NCBI GenBank assembly: GCA_050108195.1
Contig: JBNIDL010000002.1
Span: 1 to 64,000, forward strand
Source of the DNA: JBNIDL01 sp050108195
GTDB lineage: Bacteria; Pseudomonadota; Gammaproteobacteria; Enterobacterales; Enterobacteriaceae
DNA: 64,000 nt
Direction: 5' to 3'
Shown: in pieces, positions 8,717 through 18,093 of the stretch
Layout: every line of letters begins with the position of its first letter
Numbering within the stretch: position 1 is the stretch's first letter
Notes under the pieces: model-generated
Told to the model about the DNA's origin: nothing
Databases searched by the model: none
What the model saw: only the letters and a program-made list of their open reading frames with translations
Made by a program: the position numbers and the translations under genes

Positions 8717-10984
8717 TCACCATAAGTGTTTTATTTTAATCTGAAAATAATTTACTTTATCTTCTATATTTTTTTTTAATGGAATTCCATAAGAAATCAA
8801 TATTTCTCCTATATTAGAAAATATCTTTAAAGAAATTCCAGTAGTTATTCTTAACTGATTAAATTTATCATAATTGTAAACTAATAAACTATTAGACAGA
8901 TCTGTATTTTTCCATTTTTTATCAAATACAAAACCCACATCTGAAAATAAAGAAATTCTTATATTATCATTATATTTATACATTAAAGGTATCGGGAAAA
9001 ATAAATCCGAGTTTAAAAAGAAATATAAGTCTCCACCAAAAGTTTCATTAGATTTTCTTAAAAAAACCTGTTTATTGAAATCATTTCTATAAAAGATAGT
9101 ATCATAATATAAAATTTTAGATCCGAAAAAATTATTAAATAATCCTCTTATTGTTTTTCTTTTTTTAAAATAAAAATACTCATAGTAAGGTATTTTTTTA
9201 TCTTTGAGTCCATCTATGTAACTTAAATACATATTATTACTAAGAATAAAATAATTTTTTATTTTAAAGTATTTAAATAAATCAATACTAAATACATAAT
9301 AATTGTTATCAGAATGTCTAGGAACAGTAAATTTAAAATCTAAATTTATTTTATTTCCATAAGATGGAAAATTAACATTTTCACTTGTATCATATAAAAA
9401 ATTAAAATGAAAATATAAATTTCTAATATCAAAGATTATAGGATATGATACGTTTAAATTTGTTTTATCTAAATAGTCATGCAAATTATTGTTATATAAA
9501 AAACTTAATATATTAAAATGTTCGTACTCTACAAACAAAGAAAGTTTATTGTTTTTATATAAATTAAAATTTAAGCCTGAATCAAATCCATAATTTATAA
9601 ACTTATACATTTTTTCTGTCATGTCATTACAATAAAAAAAAATATTACTTAAACTTAAATTTTTTTTAATATCGTTAATATTAAAAAAAAGTTTGTAATT
9701 TATCATGTTTTTATTTAAATTTATATCAAAATCTAAATTATTATTAAATTTAAGTATATTTTTTTTTCTAAAGCTTGAATATATTGTTCCTTTATTAAAT
9801 TTTTCTAAATTTAGCCCTATATTTATCTCGTCTTTATTATCTTCTTTAAAATAATATATTAAATCTACTTTATTTGTATTAAAAACTTTTCTAATTATTA
9901 ATTTAGCTTTTTTAAGGTTATTAATTTTTTTTATTCTTTCTTTATCTAAATTTATTAAACTACAATTTATAACTTCATTTTTATATTTTTTTATAATATC
10001 AAATATGTAAAACAAATCTTTTCTTAAATCTCCAAAAAAATGTACATTTCTTACATAATATTTTTTACCAATATCAATATATATAAACAGTACTAATTTT
10101 TTATATAAAAAATTGCTTTTCAAATATATTTTTATATATGGATATATGTAACCATTTTTACATAAATTATCTTTTATTTTTTTGATCATTATATTTATGT
10201 TGTTCTTTTTGTATGGTAAGCTAATAACAACATCAACAATATTTTTTATTTCTTTAAAATAATTATGCATATAGCCGTATAAAATTGTTTTTGATAATTC
10301 GTATCTACATCCTTCTTTTATGAAAATTTCAACGAATACATTATTAGTATTTTTTTCTATTTTATTTTTTATTAAAATTATAGAAAAATCAAAAAATCCA
10401 TTATAAAAATAATATTTTTTTAATCTACTTAAATCATGAAAAAATTTGTTTATTTTAAATATTTTTTTTCTATTATCTAAATCTAAAAAATCATAGTTTT
10501 TAAAATTTTTATTTATTTCTTTTTTAGAAAAAAAATTATTTCCTAAAATGCAAACATTTTTTAAATAATATTTTGAACCTTCATTAATTATGAAAAATAC
10601 TACTAAATTTCTATTTTTAAAAATTTTTATTTTTATATTTATTTTTGCATTTATATATCCTGAATTTTTGTAAAACTTTTCTAATTTTTTTTTTAATTTG
10701 TTTATTTTTTTTATTCTTACGTAAGATCCTGAACAAATATGATTTTTATTAATAAAATTTAATATTTTTGTTTTGTGTAAATTACTAATATTATTAATTA
10801 AAATTTTTTTTATTGTAAATTTACAATTTTCTTCTAAATTTGGAAGATTAAAATAATTTTCTTTTTTTATTAAACTAACTTTTCTAAAATTACTTAAAGA
10901 TTTTTCTAAAATATTATTTTTATTAGATAATAAACAAAATCCACCATAAAAAAAAATAATAAATATTATTAGTATATTGATCAT
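8717..10984 (-). CDS. bamA: Outer membrane protein assembly factor BamA
   Basis: Core of the BAM complex that inserts beta-barrel proteins into the outer membrane. The 755-residue product (E. coli 810) has an N-terminal signal sequence, a region long enough for five POTRA repeats, and a C-terminal barrel. The barrel's conserved loop 6 motif is present as TIRGLF (VRGF in E. coli, arginine kept), and the protein ends in KIKHLW, with the terminal aromatic residue of a beta signal. The rseP gene that precedes bamA in E. coli is missing; cdsA lies directly upstream. Retention of bamA plus skp indicates that outer membrane barrels are still made. Confidence 0.94.
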   Translation of the reverse strand: MINILIIFIIFFYGGFCLLSNKNNILEKSLSNFRKVSLIKKENYFNLPNLEENCKFTIKKILINNISNLHKTKILNFINKNHICSGSYVRIKKINKLKKKLEKFYKNSGYINAKINIKIKIFKNRNLVVFFIINEGSKYYLKNVCILGNNFFSKKEINKNFKNYDFLDLDNRKKIFKINKFFHDLSRLKKYYFYNGFFDFSIILIKNKIEKNTNNVFVEIFIKEGCRYELSKTILYGYMHNYFKEIKNIVDVVISLPYKKNNINIMIKKIKDNLCKNGYIYPYIKIYLKSNFLYKKLVLFIYIDIGKKYYVRNVHFFGDLRKDLFYIFDIIKKYKNEVINCSLINLDKERIKKINNLKKAKLIIRKVFNTNKVDLIYYFKEDNKDEINIGLNLEKFNKGTIYSSFRKKNILKFNNNLDFDINLNKNMINYKLFFNINDIKKNLSLSNIFFYCNDMTEKMYKFINYGFDSGLNFNLYKNNKLSLFVEYEHFNILSFLYNNNLHDYLDKTNLNVSYPIIFDIRNLYFHFNFLYDTSENVNFPSYGNKINLDFKFTVPRHSDNNYYVFSIDLFKYFKIKNYFILSNNMYLSYIDGLKDKKIPYYEYFYFKKRKTIRGLFNNFFGSKILYYDTIFYRNDFNKQVFLRKSNETFGGDLYFFLNSDLFFPIPLMYKYNDNIRISLFSDVGFVFDKKWKNTDLSNSLLVYNYDKFNQLRITTGISLKIFSNIGEILISYGIPLKKNIEDKVNYFQIKIKHLW

Positions 10985-11009
10985 TTAATATATTGAAAAA
11001 AAATATAAT

Positions 11010-11873
11010 TTAAAAAAAGAAAAATTTAAAAAATATAAAAATTGGAGCTACAAAACTAAAACTGTCTATCCTATCCAAAATACCACCATGTCCAGGTATA
11101 ATAAATCCACTATCCTTTACACCAGCTTCTCTTTTAAAAATACTTTCAATCAAATCTCCAAATAGACATAATACTCCAGAAAGAAAAGAGAAAAAAATAA
11201 AACTGACATAAATAAAATTGAAAATATATAAGGAAAATAAAAAAGAAACTATTACTACAGATAAACATCCAGCAATAAATCCCTCTAACGTTTTTTTAGG
11301 TGATATTTTTTCAGCAATTAAAGTTTTTCCAAAAAATTTACCGAAAATATATGAAAATAAATCCATATTTGTAATTAATATTATTAAATAGCTTAACCAA
11401 TAAAATTTATTAAATATAATTGAATTCCAATAAAAACGAAGTATTAAAACACTTACAAAAAAAGATAATACGTTATATGTAAATATTAAACAACGAAATT
11501 TAATAATTTTTAGTAAAATAAAATTAGAGTTATAATATGAAAATATCAAAAATATAATAAAAAAAGACCAAAAAATTGAAAATATAGAAAAAAATTTCAC
11601 TTGATGATATGTTATTTTGCATGAATTTAAATAATTTCTAATAATATAAAACAAAATGAACAAAGTAAAAAAAACAAAAAAAATTTTCTTAAATACGTTC
11701 TCGTATGTAAATAAATATAAATATTCTATTATACAAACAATACAAATTATAAAAAGAAATACAACAAATTTAAAAACAGAAAAAAAATAAATAAAAATAT
11801 TTATAAATAACAACAGTAAAAAAAAAGAAATAAATCTATAAAACAACATAAACATTAAAAAATTAATTATCAA
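11010..11873 (-). CDS. cdsA: Phosphatidate cytidylyltransferase (CDP-diglyceride synthase)
   Basis: Forms CDP-diacylglycerol from CTP and phosphatidic acid, the branch point of phospholipid synthesis in the inner membrane. The 287-residue protein (E. coli 285) is a chain of hydrophobic segments. It carries the family signature near the C-terminus, from about residue 231: SGVLCLFGDLIESIFKR followed by KDSG and PGHGGILDRIDS. The upstream end overlaps uppS by four bases, so translation is probably coupled. Its retention separates this genome from Buchnera, which, from memory, lacks it. Confidence 0.94.
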   Translation of the reverse strand: MIINFLMFMLFYRFISFFLLLLFINIFIYFFSVFKFVVFLFIICIVCIIEYLYLFTYENVFKKIFFVFFTLFILFYIIRNYLNSCKITYHQVKFFSIFSIFWSFFIIFLIFSYYNSNFILLKIIKFRCLIFTYNVLSFFVSVLILRFYWNSIIFNKFYWLSYLIILITNMDLFSYIFGKFFGKTLIAEKISPKKTLEGFIAGCLSVVIVSFLFSLYIFNFIYVSFIFFSFLSGVLCLFGDLIESIFKREAGVKDSGFIIPGHGGILDRIDSFSFVAPIFIFFKFFFF

Positions 11874-12574
11874 ATATTACCAAATCTTCTTTTTCTTTTT
11901 GAAAAAATATTTAAAGCATGCTTAAAGTTAGAACATTTAAAATCAGGCCAAAGTACATCAGTAAAAAATAGTTCTGTATAAGCTAATTGCCAAAGTAAAA
12001 AGTTGCTTAATCTATATTCACCTCCTGTTCTTATCAACAAATCAACTTGAATTAAACTTCTTTTTTCCATTATTTTATGCAATAAATTTTCATCAATCCT
12101 ACTAGGATGTATTTTTTTTTTTTTTATTTTAAACCCTATATATTTTATGACTTCTGTTATATCCCATTGACCGCCGTAATTTACAGCTATATTTAAATAT
12201 AATCCATTATTCTTTTTTGTATGTTTTTCAGATAAATATATATATTTTCTCAAATTTTCGTTGAGTCTTGATATATTTCCTATTATTTTAAGTTTTATGT
12301 TATTCTTTTTTAAAAAATATAATTTTTTCCTTAAAATTTTTAAAAAAAGTTTCATAATAAAAGAAACTTCTTTAATTGGTCTTTTCCAATTTTCAGTGCT
12401 AAAAGCGTATAAAGTAAGCATTTTTAAATTATTATCAAGTGCAAATTTTATAGCTTTAATAGCTGAATTTACTCCAGCTTCATATCCAAATATTCTTAAT
12501 TTTTTTTTTAATAATGCCCATCTACCATTTCCATCCATTATAATAGCTACATGTTTAGGTAATTTATTTATCAT
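11870..12574 (-). CDS. uppS: Undecaprenyl diphosphate synthase
   Basis: Condenses IPP with farnesyl diphosphate to make the C55 lipid carrier for peptidoglycan. I place the start at the ATG giving MINKLPKHV, because the longer frame would begin with TTG. The catalytic IIMDGNGRW motif lies at about residues 9-17, STENWKRP follows near 62, and RTGGEYRLSNFLLWQ marks the C-terminal active site. Length is 234 residues (E. coli 253). The dxr gene that sits between frr and uppS in E. coli is gone, so isoprenoid precursors may come from outside or from a relocated gene. A 14-base T run lies inside this gene near 12112. Confidence 0.94.
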   Translation of the reverse strand: MINKLPKHVAIIMDGNGRWALLKKKLRIFGYEAGVNSAIKAIKFALDNNLKMLTLYAFSTENWKRPIKEVSFIMKLFLKILRKKLYFLKKNNIKLKIIGNISRLNENLRKYIYLSEKHTKKNNGLYLNIAVNYGGQWDITEVIKYIGFKIKKKKIHPSRIDENLLHKIMEKRSLIQVDLLIRTGGEYRLSNFLLWQLAYTELFFTDVLWPDFKCSNFKHALNIFSKRKRRFGNI

Positions 12575-12607
12575 ATTTATAATAATTTTAAATTTATACA
12601 AATAAAA

Positions 12608-13177
12608 TTAAAAAACGTTATTCTTTATTAAAATTATTTCATTTTTTATAAAATTATCTGTTTTTTCCATCCATAATTTATATATTTTATTTAAATTATT
12701 TAGATAATTGTATTTTTCATCTTTACTTATATTTTTTTCTTTTAATAAAATATTTACACTTCTTATTGCTTTTCTTCTTATTTCTCTTAAAGTTATTTTA
12801 TAAAGCTCATGTTGTTTTTTAATTATTTTTATAAAACTTTTGAACCTATTTTCCGTAAATTCAGGAAGTGATACAATTATAGAAAATTTATCAGAGCTAC
12901 TTTTTATCGTAAAATTATTTAAATTTTTTAATATAGTTTTTCTCACTTCTGACAATATGCTCTTATCATAAACTTTTATAACTAAACTATAACTAGTTTT
13001 ATTTGATATACTTGATATATTTGATAAAGGAATTTTTTTCCCATAATATTTTATTAAAATATCTCCTATAACTTTTTTAGATATTTTTAATACATTTATT
13101 TTCTTTAAATTAAATTTAAGTGTATCAAAACATTCAATTATATTTTCTTCGTATTTACAAATAAAATCATTTTTCAT
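12608..13177 (-). CDS. frr: Ribosome recycling factor
   Basis: Splits the post-termination ribosome together with EF-G. The 189-residue protein matches the family length (185). It has the two-domain pattern of RRF: a long N-terminal helix, the short beta domain and the C-terminal helices containing the conserved LPEFTENR and REIRRKAI segments near residues 105-112 and 134-141. The gene lies 4 bp downstream of pyrH, as in the E. coli tsf-pyrH-frr cluster, and is 33 bp upstream of the uppS start chosen here. Confidence 0.93.
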   Translation of the reverse strand: MKNDFICKYEENIIECFDTLKFNLKKINVLKISKKVIGDILIKYYGKKIPLSNISSISNKTSYSLVIKVYDKSILSEVRKTILKNLNNFTIKSSSDKFSIIVSLPEFTENRFKSFIKIIKKQHELYKITLREIRRKAIRSVNILLKEKNISKDEKYNYLNNLNKIYKLWMEKTDNFIKNEIILIKNNVF

Positions 13178-13181
13178 TTTT

Positions 13182-13901
13182 TTAATTTATAAGCGTTCCT
13201 TTTTTTTCCCCCATAATTATTCTTTTTAATAAATTATTTTTATTTATGTTAAAAACGTGTATTGGTAAATTGTGATCCTTTGCTAAAATTAAAGCTGTAT
13301 AATCCATAATTTTTAATTTTTTTTCTATTATTTCTTTATAACTTAATTTGTCATAAAATTTTGCATTATTATTTATAAAAGGATCGTTAGAAAACACTCC
13401 ATCGACTTTTGTTGCTTTTAATAATACATCAGCTTGCATTTCTATAGCTCTTACACATGCAGCAGAATCTGTAGTAAATAAAGGATTGCCTATACCTCCA
13501 ACAAATATTATAATATACTTTTTATCAAAAAAATATTTAGCTTTTTCTAAATTATAAAGTTCACATAAATTATTTACTGTAATAGATGACATTATTTTAA
13601 CTTTAATAAAATCCTCAGTTAAATAATCCTTTAAAGCCAATCCATTTATAATTGTGGATAATATACCCATATAATCGCCAGTAATTCTATTAATTCTAGT
13701 AAATTTAGATTTCTTACCCCTAAAAAAATTTCCTCCACCTACAACTATTCCTATTTTTATACCTAATTTTGAAATTTCTTTTATTTCTTCAGCAACTCTA
13801 GACAAGGTAGAAATATTTATTCCAAAATCTTTTTTTCCTTGTAATACTTCTCCACTTAATTTAATTAAAACTTTTTTATAACAAAATTTGTTAAAATTCA
13901 T
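13182..13901 (-). CDS. pyrH: UMP kinase
   Basis: Phosphorylates UMP to UDP, needed for all pyrimidine nucleotides. The 239-residue protein (E. coli 241) has the amino acid kinase fold with IKLSGEVLQG near the N-terminus, the GIVVGGGNFFRG glycine loop near residue 51, and the FVGGIGNPLFTTDSAA segment near 133. It follows tsf by about 45 bp and precedes frr by 4 bp, the standard enterobacterial order. Confidence 0.95.
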   Translation of the reverse strand: MNFNKFCYKKVLIKLSGEVLQGKKDFGINISTLSRVAEEIKEISKLGIKIGIVVGGGNFFRGKKSKFTRINRITGDYMGILSTIINGLALKDYLTEDFIKVKIMSSITVNNLCELYNLEKAKYFFDKKYIIIFVGGIGNPLFTTDSAACVRAIEMQADVLLKATKVDGVFSNDPFINNNAKFYDKLSYKEIIEKKLKIMDYTALILAKDHNLPIHVFNINKNNLLKRIIMGEKKGTLIN

Positions 13902-13946
13902 TATTTTTTATTAAATATTAGAATTATTAAAAATAAATCTTATAAA

Positions 13947-14732
13947 TTATTTGCATAAAATTTCAAATCTATAAAATTTATTTATTTTTAAGTCGTTATC
14001 TTTTAAAATATTTTTTATCTTTTTAGACTCATCAAATATAAATCTTTGCTCTTCTAAAGTTATTTTAGAAACAAACTTTTTAATCATGCCATCTACTATT
14101 CTTTTTTTTATAAAATCATTTTTTTTAATTTTTTTTAAATTATTCATTTGAAATAAATACTCTTTTTCTAAAACATTTTTAGGTATATTTTTTTTACTAA
14201 TATAAATTGGATTATTAGATGCAATATGCATTACAATTTTTTTCAATAAATCATTATTTTCTCCTACACAAGACATTATACATCCTATTCTATTATAATG
14301 AGAATAATCAAATATTTTATCCTTGTTTAAAATTTTAAATTTACTAATATTTATATTTTCTTTGAATTTATTTGACAAAGTATTTATTTTTTTACTAAAA
14401 ATTTTTTTTATTAAATTTACGCTTTTTATTTTATTTTTTGTAACATAATTTACTATTTCTTTTCCTAAATTAAAAAATAGTTCATTCCTTGATACAAAAT
14501 CAGTTAAACATGACAATTTTATTATCGATCCAAAATTATTTTTAGATTTTGTTATTACTATGCCAGAAAACTGATTATCATTATAAAAAAAATAATTACC
14601 AAATATTTTGTTTGATTCTCTTATAGCTAAATTTATATCATAGTTATTTTTTATTAATAACTTTTTACAATCTAATATACTAATTTTAGTAATTTTACGC
14701 ATTTCTTTAATTAAATCTATGATATTTTTCAT
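13947..14732 (-). CDS. tsf: Elongation factor Ts
   Basis: Guanine nucleotide exchange factor for EF-Tu. The N-terminal UBA-like part starts LIKEMRKITKISILDCKK, and the conserved SCLTDFVSRNELF segment that contacts EF-Tu (TDFV) is present near residue 70. The protein is 261 residues (E. coli 283), slightly trimmed and lysine-rich. It is 20 bp downstream of rpsB. The EF-Tu gene itself is not in this window. Confidence 0.93.
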   Translation of the reverse strand: MKNIIDLIKEMRKITKISILDCKKLLIKNNYDINLAIRESNKIFGNYFFYNDNQFSGIVITKSKNNFGSIIKLSCLTDFVSRNELFFNLGKEIVNYVTKNKIKSVNLIKKIFSKKINTLSNKFKENINISKFKILNKDKIFDYSHYNRIGCIMSCVGENNDLLKKIVMHIASNNPIYISKKNIPKNVLEKEYLFQMNNLKKIKKNDFIKKRIVDGMIKKFVSKITLEEQRFIFDESKKIKNILKDNDLKINKFYRFEILCK

Positions 14733-14752
14733 ATATCCTACTTAAGTTAAAT

Positions 14753-15421
14753 TTATAAAATGTATGATTCTATTGTATTTAAATATAATTTTATTGATTT
14801 TATAGAATCATCATTACCAGGTATTATATAATCAATATTATCTGGATTAGAATTTGTGTCAACTATTGAAAAAACTATAATATTCATTTTTTTTGCTTCT
14901 TTTATAGCTATTTTTTCAAAATTTGCGTCTACTACAAATATAGCATTTGGCAAAGTATTCATCTTTTTTATTCCATCTAAATTTTTTTTTAATTTATTTA
15001 ATTCTTTGTTTTTTATTAATACCTCCTTTTTTGTTAGCTTAAGAAAAGTACCATCTTTTGATTGAGATTCTAATTTATTTAGATTTTTTATTGAATTTTT
15101 TATTGTTTTCCAATTTGTTAATGTTCCTCCTAACCATCTATTATTAATAAAAAATTGATTACATTTTATAGCTGTCTTTTTAATGTTATATCTAGCAGCC
15201 TTTTTTGTCCCAATAAATAAAATTCTTCCGTTACTATCGTGTATTTCTTTTATTTTTTTTAATGCTTTTTTGAGATAAAAACATGTTTTTTCTAAATTTA
15301 TTATATGTATTTCATTTTTTTTGCCGAATATAAAAGGTTTCATCTTTGGATTCCAAAATTTTGTTTTATGCCCAAAGTGTACGCCAGATTTAATCATTTT
15401 TTCTATAGAAGGTATATTCAT
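14753..15421 (-). CDS. rpsB: 30S ribosomal protein S2
   Basis: Structural protein of the small subunit. The signature MIKSGVHFGHKTKFWNPKM occurs at the N-terminus, FIGTKKAA near 68 and NNRWLGGTLTNW near 92. The 222 residues are shorter than E. coli S2 (241), with the loss at the C-terminus. An AAGGA ribosome-binding sequence lies just upstream (near 15430), and a likely promoter is at 15458-15480. The gene diverges from map, as in E. coli. Confidence 0.96.
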   Translation of the reverse strand: MNIPSIEKMIKSGVHFGHKTKFWNPKMKPFIFGKKNEIHIINLEKTCFYLKKALKKIKEIHDSNGRILFIGTKKAARYNIKKTAIKCNQFFINNRWLGGTLTNWKTIKNSIKNLNKLESQSKDGTFLKLTKKEVLIKNKELNKLKKNLDGIKKMNTLPNAIFVVDANFEKIAIKEAKKMNIIVFSIVDTNSNPDNIDYIIPGNDDSIKSIKLYLNTIESYIL

Positions 15422-15457
15422 TTTTCTAATTCCTTATTAATTAAATTTGTTTTTTTC

Positions 15458-15486
15458 ATTATAATAAAAATCTTTACGTTGATTAA
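15458..15486 (-). promoter_or_regulatory. Possible promoter of the rpsB-tsf-pyrH unit
   Basis: On the minus strand a perfect TATAAT (15463-15458) is preceded after 17 bases by the weaker TTAATC (15486-15481). It lies about 37 bp upstream of the rpsB start in the 147 bp divergent spacer shared with map. The -10 match is strong and the -35 is poor, so confidence is limited in DNA this AT-rich. Confidence 0.4.
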
Positions 15487-15568
15487 TCATGAATATATAC
15501 TTAATTGTTAATAAAGTTAATATTTAATTATCTTTTTTTTTGTATAATTAAAGAAAATAAAAAACAAT

Positions 15569-16366
15569 ATGAATATTAAAATAAAAACAAAAAATGAAAT
15601 AAAAATAATAAAAAAAGTTGGAAAAATATCTGCTAAAGTTTTAGAAAAGGTAGAAAAGTATGTTAAACCAGGAATAAGTACTGGAGAAATTAATGAAATT
15701 TGTCATAAATATATAACAAAAAAGAAAAAAGCCAGATCTGCGTCTTTAGGATATAAAGGATTTCCAAAATCTATATGTACTTCAATAAATAACGTTGTCT
15801 GTCATGGAATACCAAAAAAAAATGAAATAATAAAAAATGGAGATATAATTAATATAGATATAGCTGTAGAAAAATATGGATTTTACAGTGATACATCAAA
15901 AATGTTTATAATTGGAGAAGACTCAAATAATATTAGAAAAAAATTATGTAGAATAGCGCAAGAAAGCTTATATTTAGCTATATATTCTATAAAACCAGGA
16001 TTAAGATTAAAAAATATTGGTAAGATTATACAAAAATTTGTAGAAAAAAATAACTTTTCAGTTGTTAAAGAATATTGCGGACACGGAATAGGAAAAAAAT
16101 TACATGAAGATCCTTTAGTTTTTCATTACGAAACATACGACAACGGAATCGTACTAAAACCTGGCATGGTATTTACAATAGAACCTATGATAAATGAAGG
16201 AAAGTGTAATGTTTATCTAGATAAAGATAATTGGACTGTAAAAACAGTAGATAAAAGTTTATCTGCGCAATATGAACATACTGTATTGGTAACAAAATAT
16301 GGATGTGAAGTAATTACAATAAGAAAAGAAGAAACTATACCTTCAAAAATATACCATAAAATTTAA
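15569..16366 (+). CDS. map: Methionine aminopeptidase type I
   Basis: Removes the initiator methionine from new proteins. The 265-residue protein (E. coli 264) has the metal ligands in the expected segments: INIDIAVEKYGFYSDTSKMF (two aspartates), EYCGHGIGKKLHEDP (histidine), FTIEPMINEG (glutamate) and AQYEHTVLVT (final glutamate). The CTSINNVVCHGIP segment is typical of the bacterial type I enzyme. It ends one base before dapD begins; in E. coli glnD lies between them, so glnD has been excised exactly. Confidence 0.96.
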   Translation: MNIKIKTKNEIKIIKKVGKISAKVLEKVEKYVKPGISTGEINEICHKYITKKKKARSASLGYKGFPKSICTSINNVVCHGIPKKNEIIKNGDIINIDIAVEKYGFYSDTSKMFIIGEDSNNIRKKLCRIAQESLYLAIYSIKPGLRLKNIGKIIQKFVEKNNFSVVKEYCGHGIGKKLHEDPLVFHYETYDNGIVLKPGMVFTIEPMINEGKCNVYLDKDNWTVKTVDKSLSAQYEHTVLVTKYGCEVITIRKEETIPSKIYHKI

Positions 16367-16367
16367 A

Positions 16368-17216
16368 ATGAACACAAAAAATAAAATAGATAAATTAAAA
16401 AAAATTTCAAACTTTTTACATAAAGACATCAATAAAATAAACAAATTTTTTCCTAATATTAAAGACATTTTAAAAATATTTTTAAAATTATTACAATTAG
16501 GAAAAATAAGAGTATCAGAAAAAATAAACAAGAAATGGAAAACTAATAAATGGATAATAAAATGCATATTGTTGTGTATGAAAATTTTTAAAACTAAATC
16601 AATATCATTAAACAAAATGCATTTTTTTGATAAACTATACATTAACAAAAAAAAAGAAGAAATAAAAAATTTAAAAAAGAAAAATATTAGAATTGCTCCT
16701 TTAGCAATAATTAGAAAGGGAGTTCACATATCAAAAAATTCTGTAATCATGCCGTCTTATATAAATATTGGCGCTTTCATAGACGAAGGCACTATGATTG
16801 ACACTTGGTCTACAATAGGTTCTTGTGCTCAAATTGGTAAAAAAGTACATATTTCTGGTGGGGTTGGAATTGGAGGTATATTAGAACCTATTCAAAAAAA
16901 TCCTACTATTATAGAAGATTATTGTTTTATAGGTGCAAGATCTGAAATCGCAGAAGGAGTAATTATAGAAAAAGGTTCAGTAATATCAATGGGAGTCTTC
17001 ATAAGTAAAAGTACAAAAATATATGACAGAAATGAAAAAAGAATATATTACGGAAAAGTTCCAAAAAATTCAGTAGTTGTTCCTGGAAGTTTACCTTCAA
17101 ATGATAAAAATTATAATTTAAACTGTGCTGTAATAGTAAAAAAAGTGGATAATGAAACTAAGAAAAAAATTATTATAAATAATTTACTAAGAGAAAAAAC
17201 AGTTGATGTTATTTAA
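16368..17216 (+). CDS. dapD: Tetrahydrodipicolinate N-succinyltransferase
   Basis: Succinylates tetrahydrodipicolinate on the route to meso-diaminopimelate and lysine. The 282-residue protein (E. coli 274) has a left-handed beta-helix core with hexad repeats from about residue 105 to 215, including MPSYINIGAFIDEGTMIDTW and SGGVGIGGILEP. The N-terminal region is lysine-rich and less conserved. It is expressed with map and converges on thyA, the two stop codons sharing the palindrome TTAA. DAP production fits with retained peptidoglycan synthesis and possible lysine supply to a host. Confidence 0.95.
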   Translation: MNTKNKIDKLKKISNFLHKDINKINKFFPNIKDILKIFLKLLQLGKIRVSEKINKKWKTNKWIIKCILLCMKIFKTKSISLNKMHFFDKLYINKKKEEIKNLKKKNIRIAPLAIIRKGVHISKNSVIMPSYINIGAFIDEGTMIDTWSTIGSCAQIGKKVHISGGVGIGGILEPIQKNPTIIEDYCFIGARSEIAEGVIIEKGSVISMGVFISKSTKIYDRNEKRIYYGKVPKNSVVVPGSLPSNDKNYNLNCAVIVKKVDNETKKKIIINNLLREKTVDVI

Positions 17217-18007
17217 ACAGCTATTTCAGCTTTAATTTTAGGATAAAAGTTATATCCTATTAATTTAAAATCGTTTATTTTATATTTAAATAACGATTTA
17301 GGTTTTCTTATTATTTTTAATTTGGGAAGTTTTTTTGGAGTTCTTTTTATTTGAATTTTAGAATATTCTAAATGATTAAAATAAATATGAACATCACCTC
17401 CAGTCCAAATAAACTCTCCTACTTCTAAATTACATTGCTGTGATATCATATGCATTAATATAGAATAACTAGCTATATTATATGGTAATCCTAAAAATAC
17501 ATCACACGATCTTTGATATAATTGACAATTTAATTTTTTATCAGCTACATAAAATTGAAATAAAACATGACAAGGTGGTAATGACATAAGTTTTATCTCT
17601 CCTACATTCCATGAAGAAACCAATATTCTTCTTGAATAAGGATTATTTTTTAATTCTTTTAATACAAATGATAACTGATCTATTTTTTCGCCATTTTTTG
17701 ACTCCCATTTTCTCCACTGTTTCCCATATATAGGACCTAAATCTCCATTTTTGTCAGCCCAATTGTTCCATATGTTTACATTATTTTTTAACAAACTTTT
17801 TATATTTGTTTCACCATTTAAAAACCAAAGAAGTTCATATATAATATTAGAAATATTGCAATATTTTGTAGTTACTAAAGGGAAACCATCTTTTAAGTTA
17901 AATCTCATCTGGTGACCAAATATAGAAGTTGTTCCAATACCTGTTCGGTCTTTTCTATTTATTCCAAATTTGTGTATTTTTTTTATTAAGTTTAAGTATT
18001 GATTCAT
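17213..18007 (-). CDS. thyA: Thymidylate synthase
   Basis: Converts dUMP to dTMP with methylene-tetrahydrofolate. The 264 residues equal E. coli ThyA in length. The active-site cysteine lies in the LPPCHVLFQFYV segment, the phosphate-binding region is RRILVSSWNVG, and RSCDVFLGLPYNIASY is conserved. No dihydrofolate reductase gene is in the window. In E. coli thyA is on the opposite strand to ygdQ, with several genes between; here the two are divergent neighbours 86 bp apart. Confidence 0.97.
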   Translation of the reverse strand: MNQYLNLIKKIHKFGINRKDRTGIGTTSIFGHQMRFNLKDGFPLVTTKYCNISNIIYELLWFLNGETNIKSLLKNNVNIWNNWADKNGDLGPIYGKQWRKWESKNGEKIDQLSFVLKELKNNPYSRRILVSSWNVGEIKLMSLPPCHVLFQFYVADKKLNCQLYQRSCDVFLGLPYNIASYSILMHMISQQCNLEVGEFIWTGGDVHIYFNHLEYSKIQIKRTPKKLPKLKIIRKPKSLFKYKINDFKLIGYNFYPKIKAEIAV

Positions 18008-18093
18008 TTTTATATTTTAATTTATTTAACTAATATATATAAACTAAAAAAATAAATAAGATTTTTATAAAAAATAAAAAAATATTAAAATAA

